NCBI GenBank assembly: GCA_008933045.1
Contig: WBXJ01000003.1
Location: 1 to 36,063, forward strand
Origin: Verrucomicrobiota bacterium
Lineage (GTDB): Bacteria; Verrucomicrobiota; Verrucomicrobiia; Limisphaerales; SXQI01
Direction: 5' to 3'
Length of the DNA: 36,063 bases
The notes under the pieces were generated by a model. That model made no database searches and was not told where the DNA came from. It worked only from the letters and a program-made list of their open reading frames with translations. Position numbers and translations under genes: made by a program. This document shows, one piece after another, positions 1 to 7,981 of the stretch. Within the stretch, counting starts at the first letter, position 1, and each line of letters begins with the position of its first letter.

Positions 1-1121
1 CGGATTCGGATGCCAGCGTCGATCTGAAACCCCTTCGTGCCATTAGGATGGATAAGCTCGAGCGAACACGGTCGCTCCCAAGCGCGTCCGTCTTGGCCCG
101 GGTTGGCATAAATACCAGTCGACCCATCGAACAAGGAAGAAGTGGGAAGAACGAGCGAAAAACTGGGCAGAGTCTTTAGGTCATTTTTAATAGTTCCGGC
201 GTAGGTCACATTGGTTACCACCTCGGGATCCATCCCGTAGTCAACGGTGTTGCCGCCCCAAGTGGTCGGCCATCCTGCTGGAGCTTTTCCATCCGAGGCT
301 TGGCGGATCACATCATCCAAAAACAGGTAGCTGACGGTTTCTACTGCGGAAGGTTTGTAACCTGTGCGAAAGGCCGCAGCCCGTAGGACGGTCGTGCGAC
401 TAATCCGCAAGGTGTTCGAATACTGCATGCCTCCATTGACGGTTGGGAGCAAGCCGTTGGTGGTGTAGCGAATGATCGCGTTTGTGGTTTCAGTGGACAG
501 CGTCAAATCAAAGGGTTGGTCATAAAATCCGTGATCCATGCTGAGTTTTATTTTCTCCACAAACGACAGCAAACCGGCTCCGTTGGTCGCGCCAGGAGTG
601 GCCTTGGTGAAATAGAGATAATTTGTGCCTGTGTCATCAAGGCCGTAGGAAACATCTCGAAACTGCTCAGGGTATTCCGGTTCCAACACGGAGGCGATCG
701 AGGTGCCATCTGGTTGCACGAGTGCCAAATATTCACCTTCTGACTTCAGGCTAAAACTAGTGTGCAGACGAGCCGGGTTATTGGTGCGGTTCTTGCCAGA
801 AGCGAACACAACCAAGTAACCACCTCTTGGAATGCTGACCGAGGGGAATGCCCACTGGGTGAGCCGTGCTGGATCATCAGTCAGAAAATAACCACCGAGG
901 TTAGCCGAGTTGGTTGTAATGTTGAGTATCTCAATCCAATCCGAGAATTCGGAATTCTCATCCCGCAACGTCAGGCTGTTGCTCGCCATAAATTCATTGA
1001 TCACGAAAGGGGAAGGGTCTTGCGCTCGCAATTCATTCGCGTTGAGAAAACAGATCAAAAGGAGGATAAAATTGCATCCCAAACGGAAGGCTTTTTTCAG
1101 GAAGTCAGTGTAAGAACTCAT
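1..1121 (-). CDS. Exported lamin-tail / CotH-type protein, C-terminus outside window
   Basis: An open frame runs on the minus strand from an ATG at 1121 to the window edge without a stop, giving about 373 residues of a longer protein. Residues 1-33 form a signal peptide with a hydrophobic core (FILLLICFL) and a likely cleavage after LRA. Residues about 37-170 read as a lamin-tail domain (VINEFMASN near the start, then SDWIEI and GGYFLTDD). Residues about 187-255 resemble the chitobiase/hexosaminidase C-terminal beta-sandwich (IRYTTNG, then SRTTVLRAAAF). The stretch after that (LPSFSLVLP, TGIYANP, GRAWERP) is the usual lead-in to a CotH-kinase-like domain, which would lie beyond position 1. 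Such proteins are common among exported proteins of Verrucomicrobia; their substrates are mostly unknown. The ribosome binding site is weak. The domain call comes from recognised motifs, and the kinase-like part is inferred. Confidence 0.75.
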   Translation of the reverse strand, partial: MSSYTDFLKKAFRLGCNFILLLICFLNANELRAQDPSPFVINEFMASNSLTLRDENSEFSDWIEILNITTNSANLGGYFLTDDPARLTQWAFPSVSIPRGGYLVVFASGKNRTNNPARLHTSFSLKSEGEYLALVQPDGTSIASVLEPEYPEQFRDVSYGLDDTGTNYLYFTKATPGATNGAGLLSFVEKIKLSMDHGFYDQPFDLTLSTETTNAIIRYTTNGLLPTVNGGMQYSNTLRISRTTVLRAAAFRTGYKPSAVETVSYLFLDDVIRQASDGKAPAGWPTTWGGNTVDYGMDPEVVTNVTYAGTIKNDLKTLPSFSLVLPTSSLFDGSTGIYANPGQDGRAWERPCSLELIHPNGTKGFQIDAGIRI

Positions 1122-1441
1122 ATTCAGAAAGTTTTCAAGACCATGTCCCAAAAAACAGGTTTTGTAAAACTGATTGAGATGGCAATACATCACAGCATCT
1201 TCATGCGCTTTGTTTCTCACCCCCTATCAGACGATTGTCATTTCTCAGGCGGGATTTGATATTTGAGATCCAAGAGCAGATTACCCATGCGAGTGCGATG
1301 TGAACCGGTCACGACATCCTGGAGAGTATGGCGGTCGAGATTTGTATAGAAGGCATCCATGGCCTCGCGCTTCTTATACTTACAAAATGGAACTGCTGTT
1401 CCTTGCCCTCGGGTGCTGATGTTTGGCACAATCAAGGTTGG
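1122..1441. other. Intergenic region between divergent genes
   Basis: About 320 bases separate the minus-strand lamin-tail gene from plus-strand lpxK, so both promoters should lie here. I see no convincing -35/-10 pair or terminator. A minus-strand frame of 65 codons (1435 to 1238, TTG start) fills part of it. It has no recognisable domain and no clear ribosome binding site, so it is not called as a gene. It could be the decayed end of a former gene. Confidence 0.4.
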
Positions 1442-2614
1442 ATGCGTGAATGGTGGCGGGAAATAACCGAGAATTTCGAGACGTTTATTCTCGAGGTGAT
1501 TTTCGAGCGGAGGCCTGGAAAAAGGGCTTCCATTGCTCGTGGGTTTCTTTTGGCTTTATCCAAAATTTTTGCGGTCGCGGTTAAGACGCGACGGTTTCTT
1601 TACAATTACAGAATCCTTCGAGATTCGACGCTTGGAGTGCAGGTGATTGCGATTGGCAACCTGACGGTGGGTGGGACTGGGAAAACTCCTGTGGTCGAAA
1701 AGTTCGCACGAGTGCTTCAAGACGAGGGTCGGAATGTTGCGATTCTTTCGCGTGGGTATCGGTCGAAGCCTCCGCCCTTTCGCAAACGATTGGTGGATCG
1801 ACTTCTGTTCCGACAGGATCGAACACCGCCTCGAGTTGTTTCAGATGGTAAATCGCTGTTGCTCGATTCCGACACAGCGGGAGACGAGCCGTATATGCTC
1901 GCTTCAAACCTTCAAGATGTTGTCGTTTTGGTAGATAAGGATCGTGTCAAAAGCGGACGGTATGCGATCGAGAAATTTGGTTGTGACACATTGCTTTTGG
2001 ATGATGGATTTCAGTACTGGAAACTCCGGGGGCGACGTCACGATGTGGTTCTTATCGATAGCCAACAACCTTTCGGAAACGAGTTTTTGCTCCCTCGTGG
2101 AACCCTCCGTGAACCGCCATCACACCTCGCTCGAGCCAAGACGATTTTTATCACCAAGAGCAATGGCAATACAACCGCACTTCGCCAGCGCATTGCGCAA
2201 TATAACAACACGGCCGGCATCATTGAGTGTGTGCATCAGCCGCTTTTTTTCGAGGACGTCTTCACTGGTGAACGCGAAGGGTTGGAGTTTCTTCAAGGGA
2301 AACGAGTGGCGTCGTTGAGTGGAATTGCTCAACCGGAAAGTTTCGAGGAGGGCTTAGTAAAATTAGGAGCGGAGCTTGTTTACGCCAAGCGATTCGCCGA
2401 TCACCATCGATTTACTCAGCAAGAAATTCTTAACGTGATCAACCGCGGTAAAAAGCGGCAGGCGCAGTTGATTCTCACCACCCAAAAAGATGCTGTGCGT
2501 TTTCCCAAGATTGATCGTCGTGATTTGAGAATTTTATTTATGCGTGTGGAGATCAAAATTCTGCATGGCGCCAAGGACTTTCAGGATTGTGTGCGTCAGA
2601 TTTGCTTCAAGTAA
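1442..2614 (+). CDS. lpxK: Tetraacyldisaccharide 4'-kinase LpxK
   Basis: The product phosphorylates the 4' position of the tetraacyl disaccharide 1-phosphate to make lipid IVA, a late step of lipid A synthesis at the inner membrane. The 390-residue protein has the LpxK Walker A motif at residues 72-83 (GNLTVGGTGKTP) behind a membrane-associated N-terminal helix (SIARGFLLALSKIFAVAV). Further family motifs are LSRGYR, GDEPYMLA and LLLDDGFQYWKL. The frame stays open upstream to an ATG at 1328, but those 38 extra residues do not look like LpxK. The ATG at 1442 has an AAGG-type ribosome site just before it and gives a normal length. It begins an operon with a lipid A acyltransferase 8 bases downstream, which fits one envelope-lipid pathway. 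Confidence 0.93.
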   Translation: MREWWREITENFETFILEVIFERRPGKRASIARGFLLALSKIFAVAVKTRRFLYNYRILRDSTLGVQVIAIGNLTVGGTGKTPVVEKFARVLQDEGRNVAILSRGYRSKPPPFRKRLVDRLLFRQDRTPPRVVSDGKSLLLDSDTAGDEPYMLASNLQDVVVLVDKDRVKSGRYAIEKFGCDTLLLDDGFQYWKLRGRRHDVVLIDSQQPFGNEFLLPRGTLREPPSHLARAKTIFITKSNGNTTALRQRIAQYNNTAGIIECVHQPLFFEDVFTGEREGLEFLQGKRVASLSGIAQPESFEEGLVKLGAELVYAKRFADHHRFTQQEILNVINRGKKRQAQLILTTQKDAVRFPKIDRRDLRILFMRVEIKILHGAKDFQDCVRQICFK

Positions 2615-2622
2615 CGCGAGCC

Positions 2623-3528
2623 ATGGAAACGCCTCTTTATTGTGTGGCACGAGCTGCGGTGGGTTTGGTGGGCGTGATCCCATTGGCATGGGTAGCAAGG
2701 TTGGGGCGTTGGTGTGGGGGTGCGGCTTTTTATTTGGATCGTTCTCATCGACGGGTGGCTTTGGAAAACTTGCAACATGTCTTCGGCCAAGAAAAGACCA
2801 CTGCTGAGATTTATGAAATTGCCTTGGAGAATTTTTGTCGAATTGGGGAGAACTATTTGTCTGCGTTGCGAACGTCGCGCATGAGCAATGAGGAGGCACT
2901 TCAATACTGCGAAGTGGTGGGGTTGGAAAAGTTGATTCCCAAAGCGGGCGAACCCGTCCAAGAAAACCGCGTCATCGCCATCGGTCACTTTGGAAATTTC
3001 GAATTGTACACCTTACTAGCAGCAGAATTGAAGGGATACCAAGGGGTGGCCACTTATCGAGGGTTGGGTCAACCCTCATTGAACCGTGTTTTACAAGACA
3101 CACGCAATCGTTCGGGTTGCCTTTTTTTTGAACGCCGCACTGACGCCGCGAAGCTCAAAGCCATCTTAAATCGTCACGGCATTATTCTGGGACTATTGGC
3201 TGACCAGCACGCCGGAAGAGGAGGGCTATGGCTTCCGTTTTTAGGAAAGGAATGTTCTACCAGCGCGGCACCGGCAGTTCTCTCACTGCGATATCGGTGT
3301 CCACTATTTACGGCTGTGATTTATCGCGTCGGATTGGCACGATGGCGAGCCGAGGTAGGGGAGGAAATACCCACCCGTATCAATGGGGTGGCGCGGACGA
3401 GTTCAGAAATAACCTTGAACATGAACCAAGTGTTTGAACATGCGGTGCGCCGTGATCCTGCAAATTGGTTCTGGGTTCACAAACGGTGGAAGCCTCGTTC
3501 CCAACCATCTAAACCCTTGGAGAATTGA
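2623..3528 (+). CDS. LpxL/HtrB-family lipid A acyltransferase
   Basis: This 301-residue protein belongs to the lysophospholipid/lipid A late acyltransferase family, which adds a secondary acyl chain to lipid A on the inner face of the inner membrane. The N-terminus has a hydrophobic segment (VARAAVGLVGVIPLAWVA). The catalytic HX4E motif is at H122-E127 (GHFGNFE). Downstream blocks also fit the family: GLLADQHAGRGG, then LPFLGK with a small-residue run, and the C-terminal NWFWVHKRWK. An in-frame TTG at 2587 would overlap lpxK. The ATG at 2623, 8 bases after the lpxK stop, is the better start. The gene lies between lpxK and an SDR gene in one operon. Which acyl chain and which position it uses cannot be read from the sequence. 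Confidence 0.9.
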   Translation: METPLYCVARAAVGLVGVIPLAWVARLGRWCGGAAFYLDRSHRRVALENLQHVFGQEKTTAEIYEIALENFCRIGENYLSALRTSRMSNEEALQYCEVVGLEKLIPKAGEPVQENRVIAIGHFGNFELYTLLAAELKGYQGVATYRGLGQPSLNRVLQDTRNRSGCLFFERRTDAAKLKAILNRHGIILGLLADQHAGRGGLWLPFLGKECSTSAAPAVLSLRYRCPLFTAVIYRVGLARWRAEVGEEIPTRINGVARTSSEITLNMNQVFEHAVRRDPANWFWVHKRWKPRSQPSKPLEN

Positions 3529-3530
3529 TC

Positions 3531-4238
3531 ATGCTGCCAGTTGTTTTGATCACGGGTGCAGCGGGTGGTTTCGGTCGAGCGTTGACGGAGAAATTTAGTT
3601 TGAGTTCGTGGCAGGTCATTGCTGGATATCACAAGGCTCCCTTCCCAGAGCCCCTAGATTACGTGACCCAGATTCGGTTGGATGTTACCAACCGACAAGA
3701 GGTCGCGACAGTCGTGGAGCAGGTGATAAAAGAATTTGGTCGCATTGATGTTTTGATCAATAACGCTGGGATTAATCGTGATGATCTCCTGATACAAGGG
3801 GAGGAAAGCGATTGGGATCAAGTCCATGAAGTGACTTTAAGTGGAGCGTTTCTTTGTACTCAGGCTGTGCTTCCAATCATGGTGCGACAGTCCGAGGGAC
3901 ATATCGTCAATATTTCGAGTTATGCCGGCCGGTGCGGAGTTGGGGGACAGTCAGTGTACGCGGCAGCCAAGGCGGGTTTGCTGGGTTTAACGCTCGCTAT
4001 CGCACGAGAGTATGGTTCCCAAAACATTCGAGTGAACGCCGTTCTACCAGGAGTCCTCCCCACGGGCATGACTCAAAAACTTTCACAGTCGCAACGGGAG
4101 GTTTTTCGCCAACAGAATGTGCTCGGTCGATTTAATGACTTAGCGGAGGTTGCGGCGATGGTTGTCTTCCTTTGTGGAACACGCAACATTTCTGGCCAAG
4201 TCTTTCAACTCGATAGCCGGATCGCACCGTGGACATGA
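3531..4238 (+). CDS. SDR-family oxidoreductase, FabG-like
   Basis: This 235-residue classical short-chain dehydrogenase/reductase binds NAD(P)H through TGAAGGFG (residues 8-15) and has the NNAG motif. Its catalytic residues are S130, Y143 and K147 (NISS, then YAAAK). The length and the block RVNAVLPGVLPTGM match 3-oxoacyl-ACP reductases of the FabG type, but the substrate is not fixed by sequence. A TTG six bases upstream also opens the frame. The ATG at 3531 is preferred because GGAG lies 8 bases before it. The gene starts 2 bases after the acyltransferase stop and its own stop overlaps the start of the BioF-type gene, so the products are translationally coupled. A role in reducing a beta-keto lipid or acyl intermediate is an inference from the neighbours. 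Confidence 0.85.
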   Translation: MLPVVLITGAAGGFGRALTEKFSLSSWQVIAGYHKAPFPEPLDYVTQIRLDVTNRQEVATVVEQVIKEFGRIDVLINNAGINRDDLLIQGEESDWDQVHEVTLSGAFLCTQAVLPIMVRQSEGHIVNISSYAGRCGVGGQSVYAAAKAGLLGLTLAIAREYGSQNIRVNAVLPGVLPTGMTQKLSQSQREVFRQQNVLGRFNDLAEVAAMVVFLCGTRNISGQVFQLDSRIAPWT

Positions 4239-5419
4239 AACCGTTGTCACAAGAATTGTTTGCGCGTTTGGAAAAGCAACGTGCGGACCATCTGTACCGT
4301 CAATTACGCAGCGTGGACTCTGCTCAGGGTGCTCGGATCGAGATGAACAGACGGGAATTCATCAATTTTTCATCCAATGATTATTTAGGTCTGGCGAATC
4401 ATGAAGCGGTGAAGGAGGGAGCACTCAAAGCGGTTCGAGATTACGGTGCTGGCTCTGGTGCATCTCGACTCATTTGTGGTTCGCTTAAACTCCATCATCT
4501 GCTTGAGGAACAACTTGCTGCGTTTAAAGGTGTGGAAGCAGCCCTTTGTTTTTCCACGGGTTACGCGACCGCTCTTGGCACGATCCCGTGTCTGATGGCG
4601 AGTGGTGATGTCATTGTTGTCGACAAATTGGTGCATGCCTCTTTGCTGGATGGCGCACGATTGTCTGGGGCCAAGTTGCGAGTGTTTCAACACAATGATT
4701 TGGGTGAGCTAGAAACCATCTTGCAATGGGCCGATAAGACGGTGGGTTCTGAGGGAAATATTCTACTCATCACGGAGAGCGTATTCTCGATGGACGGTGA
4801 TCAAGCTCCTTTGCGTGAGCTAGTCGCGTTGAAAGAACGCTATGGCGCTTGGTTGATGGTGGATGAGGCGCATTCGGCGGGGCTATTCGGTCAACGAGGG
4901 AGCGGTTTGATCGAGGAACTAGGCTTGGTGAATCAGGTCGAAATTCAGATGGGGACGCTGGGTAAATCTTTAGGTTCAGCGGGAGGTTACATCGCAGGGA
5001 GTCGAACGCTGGTTGATTATTTGATCAATCGGGCCCGAAGTTTTATTTTCTCTACCGCACCCAATCCGGCTTCATCCGGCGCGGCGTTAGCAGCCCTTAA
5101 ACTTTTGGAGAAAGAGGGCGCAGAGCGACGCCAGGTGGTGTGGTCGTTGGCGCAAGAGTTACGCCGGATGCTGCTACCCTTGTCAAAAGAATCCCCAGCC
5201 TCGTTGATACATCCCTATCTTGTTGGCGATGAGCAACAGGCGTTGTGCTTGTCGAAAACATTTCTTGAGGCGGGCCTAATGGTGCCTGCGATTCGCTATC
5301 CCACAGTTCGGAAAGGCCAAGCACGCCTTCGCATTACAGTCACTCATGGTCATACAATCAAAGACATTGAGTGTTTGCGATCTCCACTCCAGTCCTTCTC
5401 CAAGGACCGAATCCAGTGA
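4235..5419 (+). CDS. bioF: 8-amino-7-oxononanoate synthase (BioF) family, PLP-dependent
   Basis: This is an alpha-oxoamine synthase of 394 residues, a PLP enzyme that condenses an acyl thioester with an amino acid. BioF uses pimeloyl-ACP/CoA and L-alanine for biotin synthesis. Family motifs are FSSNDYLGLA, GSGASRLICG, STGYATALG, ESVFSMDGD and VDEAHSAGLFG. The PLP lysine is K244 in TLGKSLGS. The C-terminal IRYPTVRKGQARLRIT block favours BioF over serine palmitoyltransferase or KBL. The start is the ATG of an ATGA overlap with the SDR stop; an in-frame GTG at 4229 is the alternative. No other biotin gene is in the window, and the gene sits with lipid A genes, so a lipid-related alpha-oxoamine product cannot be excluded. 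Confidence 0.82.
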   Translation: MKPLSQELFARLEKQRADHLYRQLRSVDSAQGARIEMNRREFINFSSNDYLGLANHEAVKEGALKAVRDYGAGSGASRLICGSLKLHHLLEEQLAAFKGVEAALCFSTGYATALGTIPCLMASGDVIVVDKLVHASLLDGARLSGAKLRVFQHNDLGELETILQWADKTVGSEGNILLITESVFSMDGDQAPLRELVALKERYGAWLMVDEAHSAGLFGQRGSGLIEELGLVNQVEIQMGTLGKSLGSAGGYIAGSRTLVDYLINRARSFIFSTAPNPASSGAALAALKLLEKEGAERRQVVWSLAQELRRMLLPLSKESPASLIHPYLVGDEQQALCLSKTFLEAGLMVPAIRYPTVRKGQARLRITVTHGHTIKDIECLRSPLQSFSKDRIQ

Positions 5420-5475
5420 GCGGTGAGACTCCTCGACCGACGGGGAGCTGTGTCAAAATTGGGGACGATTTGATT

Positions 5476-5503
5476 TTGACTTGAACGCATTCTCTGCTAG
5501 GCT
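5476..5503 (+). promoter_or_regulatory. Candidate sigma-70 promoter of the pgk operon
   Basis: TTGACT at 5476-5481 and TAGGCT at 5498-5503 are separated by 16 bases. Transcription would begin near 5510, leaving only about a dozen bases before the pgk ATG at 5522. That short leader has no Shine-Dalgarno sequence. The assignment rests on hexamer match and position only. Confidence 0.45.
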
Positions 5504-5521
5504 TCCCGCCTTGTTTGTTTT

Positions 5522-6778
5522 ATGGGGAAACTGATTATCAACGATGTCGATGTAAGCGGTAAGCGAGTGTTGATGCGTGTGGATTACAATGTGCCGATGG
5601 AGGAATCCAACGGTCAGATGGTGATTAACGATGCCACACGGATCAACGAAACTTTGCCCACCCTGCGGCATCTGATCGATCGTGGTGCCAGAGTTATTTT
5701 GATGGCTCATTTAGGGCGTCCTGACGGAAAACCAGAAGCCTCGATGTCGCTTCGTCCGGTCGGGATCGCGCTCAGCGAAATGCTTGGTCGTTCCGTTCAG
5801 TTTGCTGAGGACTGCATCGGGGAAGCCGTGGAAAAGCAGGTCAATTCCCTTCAGAATGGCGAAGTTTTACTCTTGGAAAATGTCCGCTTTTATCGGGAGG
5901 AGGAAGCAAACGACCTCGCATTTTCGGAGAAGCTCGCTCAACTGGGCGATGTTTATGTCAATGATGCCTTCGGGGCAGCACACCGAGCTCATGCATCAAC
6001 GGTTGGTGTCCCAGCAGTCATTGCGAAACGGGGCGGCAAATGTGCTGGCGGTTTGTTGATGGAACGCGAGCTGAAATTTCTTGGCGATGAGTTGGAGAAT
6101 CCCGCCCGTCCTTTTGTGGTCATCCTCGGAGGAGCAAAGGTATCTGACAAAATTAAGGTGATCGACCGACTGTTGGAAAAAGCCGATGTCATCTTGATTG
6201 GTGGTGCGATGGCTTACACGTTTAAACTGGCCGATGGGGTTCACGTCGGTAAATCTCTTGTCGAGCCGGATAAAACTGAAGTCGCCAAGGCCGCAGTCAG
6301 CAAAGCTCAGCAGAGGGGCGTCACGTTTTTGATCCCGACGGATAACCTCATCGCGGATCCGGTGGATACCGGTCGAAAGAATAAGAAAGGTCGGGCTATT
6401 TTTGACCTCCAGAATCCTAGGATCAATACAGCTCGGGACATTCCAGAACTATCCGAGGGCGTAGATATTGGGCCGGCAACCGCAGCCGCGTTCGCGGTTG
6501 AAATCGCTCAAGCGAAAACGATTTTGTGGAATGGTCCGATGGGTATTTTCGAGGATCCAAGGTTTGCAGAAGGCACATTCGCCGTAGCTAAGGCAGTGGT
6601 CGACGCGACCCAAAATAACGGAGCGAAAAGCATTATCGGCGGTGGCGACAGTGTCAAAGCCCTCAATGTTGCTGGGCTAGGTGGAAAAGTAACCTTCATG
6701 AGCACAGGCGGCGGGGCTAGCTTGGAATTTCTAGAAGGCAAGGAACTGCCGGGTGTAGTCGTGCTTGGCAATTCGTGA
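5522..6778 (+). CDS. pgk: Phosphoglycerate kinase
   Basis: This 418-residue cytoplasmic enzyme transfers phosphate from 1,3-bisphosphoglycerate to ADP in glycolysis. Expected PGK blocks occur in order: RVDYNVPM near the N-terminus, HLGRPDGK with SLRPV, LLENVRFY, VNDAFGAAHRAHAST, ILGGAKVSDK, LIGGAMAYTF, WNGPMGIFE, GGGDSVKAL and STGGGASLEFLEG. The length is normal for bacterial PGK. The gene opens a co-directional run with tpiA 30 bases downstream, a common glycolytic pairing. The ATG lacks a Shine-Dalgarno sequence and sits just behind a candidate promoter, so initiation may be leaderless or close to it. That last point is an inference. Confidence 0.97.
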   Translation: MGKLIINDVDVSGKRVLMRVDYNVPMEESNGQMVINDATRINETLPTLRHLIDRGARVILMAHLGRPDGKPEASMSLRPVGIALSEMLGRSVQFAEDCIGEAVEKQVNSLQNGEVLLLENVRFYREEEANDLAFSEKLAQLGDVYVNDAFGAAHRAHASTVGVPAVIAKRGGKCAGGLLMERELKFLGDELENPARPFVVILGGAKVSDKIKVIDRLLEKADVILIGGAMAYTFKLADGVHVGKSLVEPDKTEVAKAAVSKAQQRGVTFLIPTDNLIADPVDTGRKNKKGRAIFDLQNPRINTARDIPELSEGVDIGPATAAAFAVEIAQAKTILWNGPMGIFEDPRFAEGTFAVAKAVVDATQNNGAKSIIGGGDSVKALNVAGLGGKVTFMSTGGGASLEFLEGKELPGVVVLGNS

Positions 6779-6808
6779 TCAACCTGCTAATGATTTAAGA
6801 AATTAGTC

Positions 6809-7573
6809 ATGGATAAAGAACGTAAGCTGATCATCGCGGGTAACTGGAAGATGAACAAGACCGTCGCGGAAGCGCTCGATCTTGTGACTAATTTGAAGCG
6901 TGATTTGGTGGCGGTCAAGGAAGTAGACATTGTCGTTTGCCCTCCCTTCACAGCGCTTTCCGAAGTTTCTAAAGTCGTGCTGGATTCAAACATTCGTCTG
7001 GGTGCCCAGAACATGAGCGAACACCAGAGCGGTGCTTTTACGGGTGAGATCGGAGCTGGAATGCTCAAGGAATTTTCGGTGCGCTACGTGATTCTGGGTC
7101 ACTCTGAGCGTCGCCAATTCAACGGCGAGACCGACGCGATGGTTGCCTCGAAAGCGATTGCCGCTTTGGCCGCATCGCTTAAACCGATTATTTGTGTTGG
7201 TGAACTATTGGCCGAGCGAGAAGCGGGACGAACCGAAACGGTGATCGCCACCCAACTCGAAGGCAGCCTGAAAGGTCTGACTAAAAGCCAAATGGAGGAA
7301 TCCATCATTGCTTACGAGCCGGTTTGGGCGATTGGAACGGGCAAGGTTGCCACTCCGCAGCAGGCGCAGGATGTTCATGCGTTCATCCGAAATCGCGTGG
7401 GGGCTATGTTTGATGAAGGTACGGCCCGTCGTGTCCGCATCCAGTATGGTGGCAGCGTGAAGGCTTCGAATGCACGGGAGTTAATGGGCCAAGCGGACGT
7501 GGACGGAGCCTTGGTGGGCGGGGCTTCGTTGGAGGTTCGCAGTTTTTCTGATATTGTTAAGAATTCGATTTAA
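6809..7573 (+). CDS. tpiA: Triosephosphate isomerase
   Basis: This TIM-barrel enzyme of 254 residues interconverts dihydroxyacetone phosphate and glyceraldehyde 3-phosphate in the cytoplasm. Catalytic residues are visible: K14 in GNWKMN, H98 in ILGHSERR and E170 in AYEPVWAIGTGK. The phosphate-binding YGGSVK and the C-terminal DGALVGGASL are present. The length is normal. It follows pgk by 30 bases and precedes secG by 6 bases, so it is almost certainly co-transcribed with both. The start ATG has only an AAGAAAT stretch as ribosome site. Confidence 0.97.
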   Translation: MDKERKLIIAGNWKMNKTVAEALDLVTNLKRDLVAVKEVDIVVCPPFTALSEVSKVVLDSNIRLGAQNMSEHQSGAFTGEIGAGMLKEFSVRYVILGHSERRQFNGETDAMVASKAIAALAASLKPIICVGELLAEREAGRTETVIATQLEGSLKGLTKSQMEESIIAYEPVWAIGTGKVATPQQAQDVHAFIRNRVGAMFDEGTARRVRIQYGGSVKASNARELMGQADVDGALVGGASLEVRSFSDIVKNSI

Positions 7574-7579
7574 GAAGAT

Positions 7580-7972
7580 ATGAATTTAATCATCGTGCTG
7601 CTCACCGCAGCGTTAATTGTCAATTGTTTGATCCTGATGCTTTTGGTTCTGATGCAGCTTCCCAAAAAAGAAGCGGGCTCAGGGTTGGCCTTTGGAGCGG
7701 GTGCTTCTGATGCCTTGTTCGGCTCTGGATCAGGCAACGTGTTGACCAAGGCAACCAAGTATATCGCGGGAATCTTTTTAGGGTTATCGCTTTTGCTGGG
7801 CATTTTGAACACGCAAGCGGCCAAGTCTCGCCGTGAGGGTGTGGGTCAATACCTTGGCAAACAGGCGACTACCGTGATCGCCCCAGCGGCGACTCCGACC
7901 AACAGTCAATTTTTGCAGATACCGTTGGCGGCAACGAATGCCCCAGCTCCAAAGAGCACCACCAACAAATAA
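7580..7972 (+). CDS. secG: Preprotein translocase subunit SecG
   Basis: SecG is the small auxiliary inner-membrane subunit of the SecYEG translocon. The 130-residue product has the SecG layout. A first membrane helix (IIVLLTAALIVNCLILMLLVLMQ, split here as IIVLLTAALIVN and CLILMLLVLMQ) leads into a loop with GSGLAFGAGASDALFGSGS. A second helix follows (YIAGIFLGLSLLLGIL). The remaining ~50 residues form an Ala/Pro/Thr-rich tail longer than in short SecG proteins. AAGAAG before the ATG is a plausible ribosome site. The pgk-tpiA-secG order is seen in many bacteria, which supports the call. Confidence 0.93.
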   Translation: MNLIIVLLTAALIVNCLILMLLVLMQLPKKEAGSGLAFGAGASDALFGSGSGNVLTKATKYIAGIFLGLSLLLGILNTQAAKSRREGVGQYLGKQATTVIAPAATPTNSQFLQIPLAATNAPAPKSTTNK

Positions 7973-7981
7973 TTTCGCCTC

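Noticed and set aside
1238..1435. Minus-strand frame of 65 codons between the lamin-tail gene and lpxK.
   Set aside because: TTG start, no ribosome binding site, no recognisable domain, and it sits in the region that should hold two divergent promoters. A decayed gene end is possible but not supported.
4235..5419. Serine palmitoyltransferase (sphingolipid synthesis) as the identity of the BioF-type gene.
   Set aside because: The C-terminal and active-site blocks match BioF better, and no sphingolipid partner genes are next to it. It is kept only as an alternative role in a finding.
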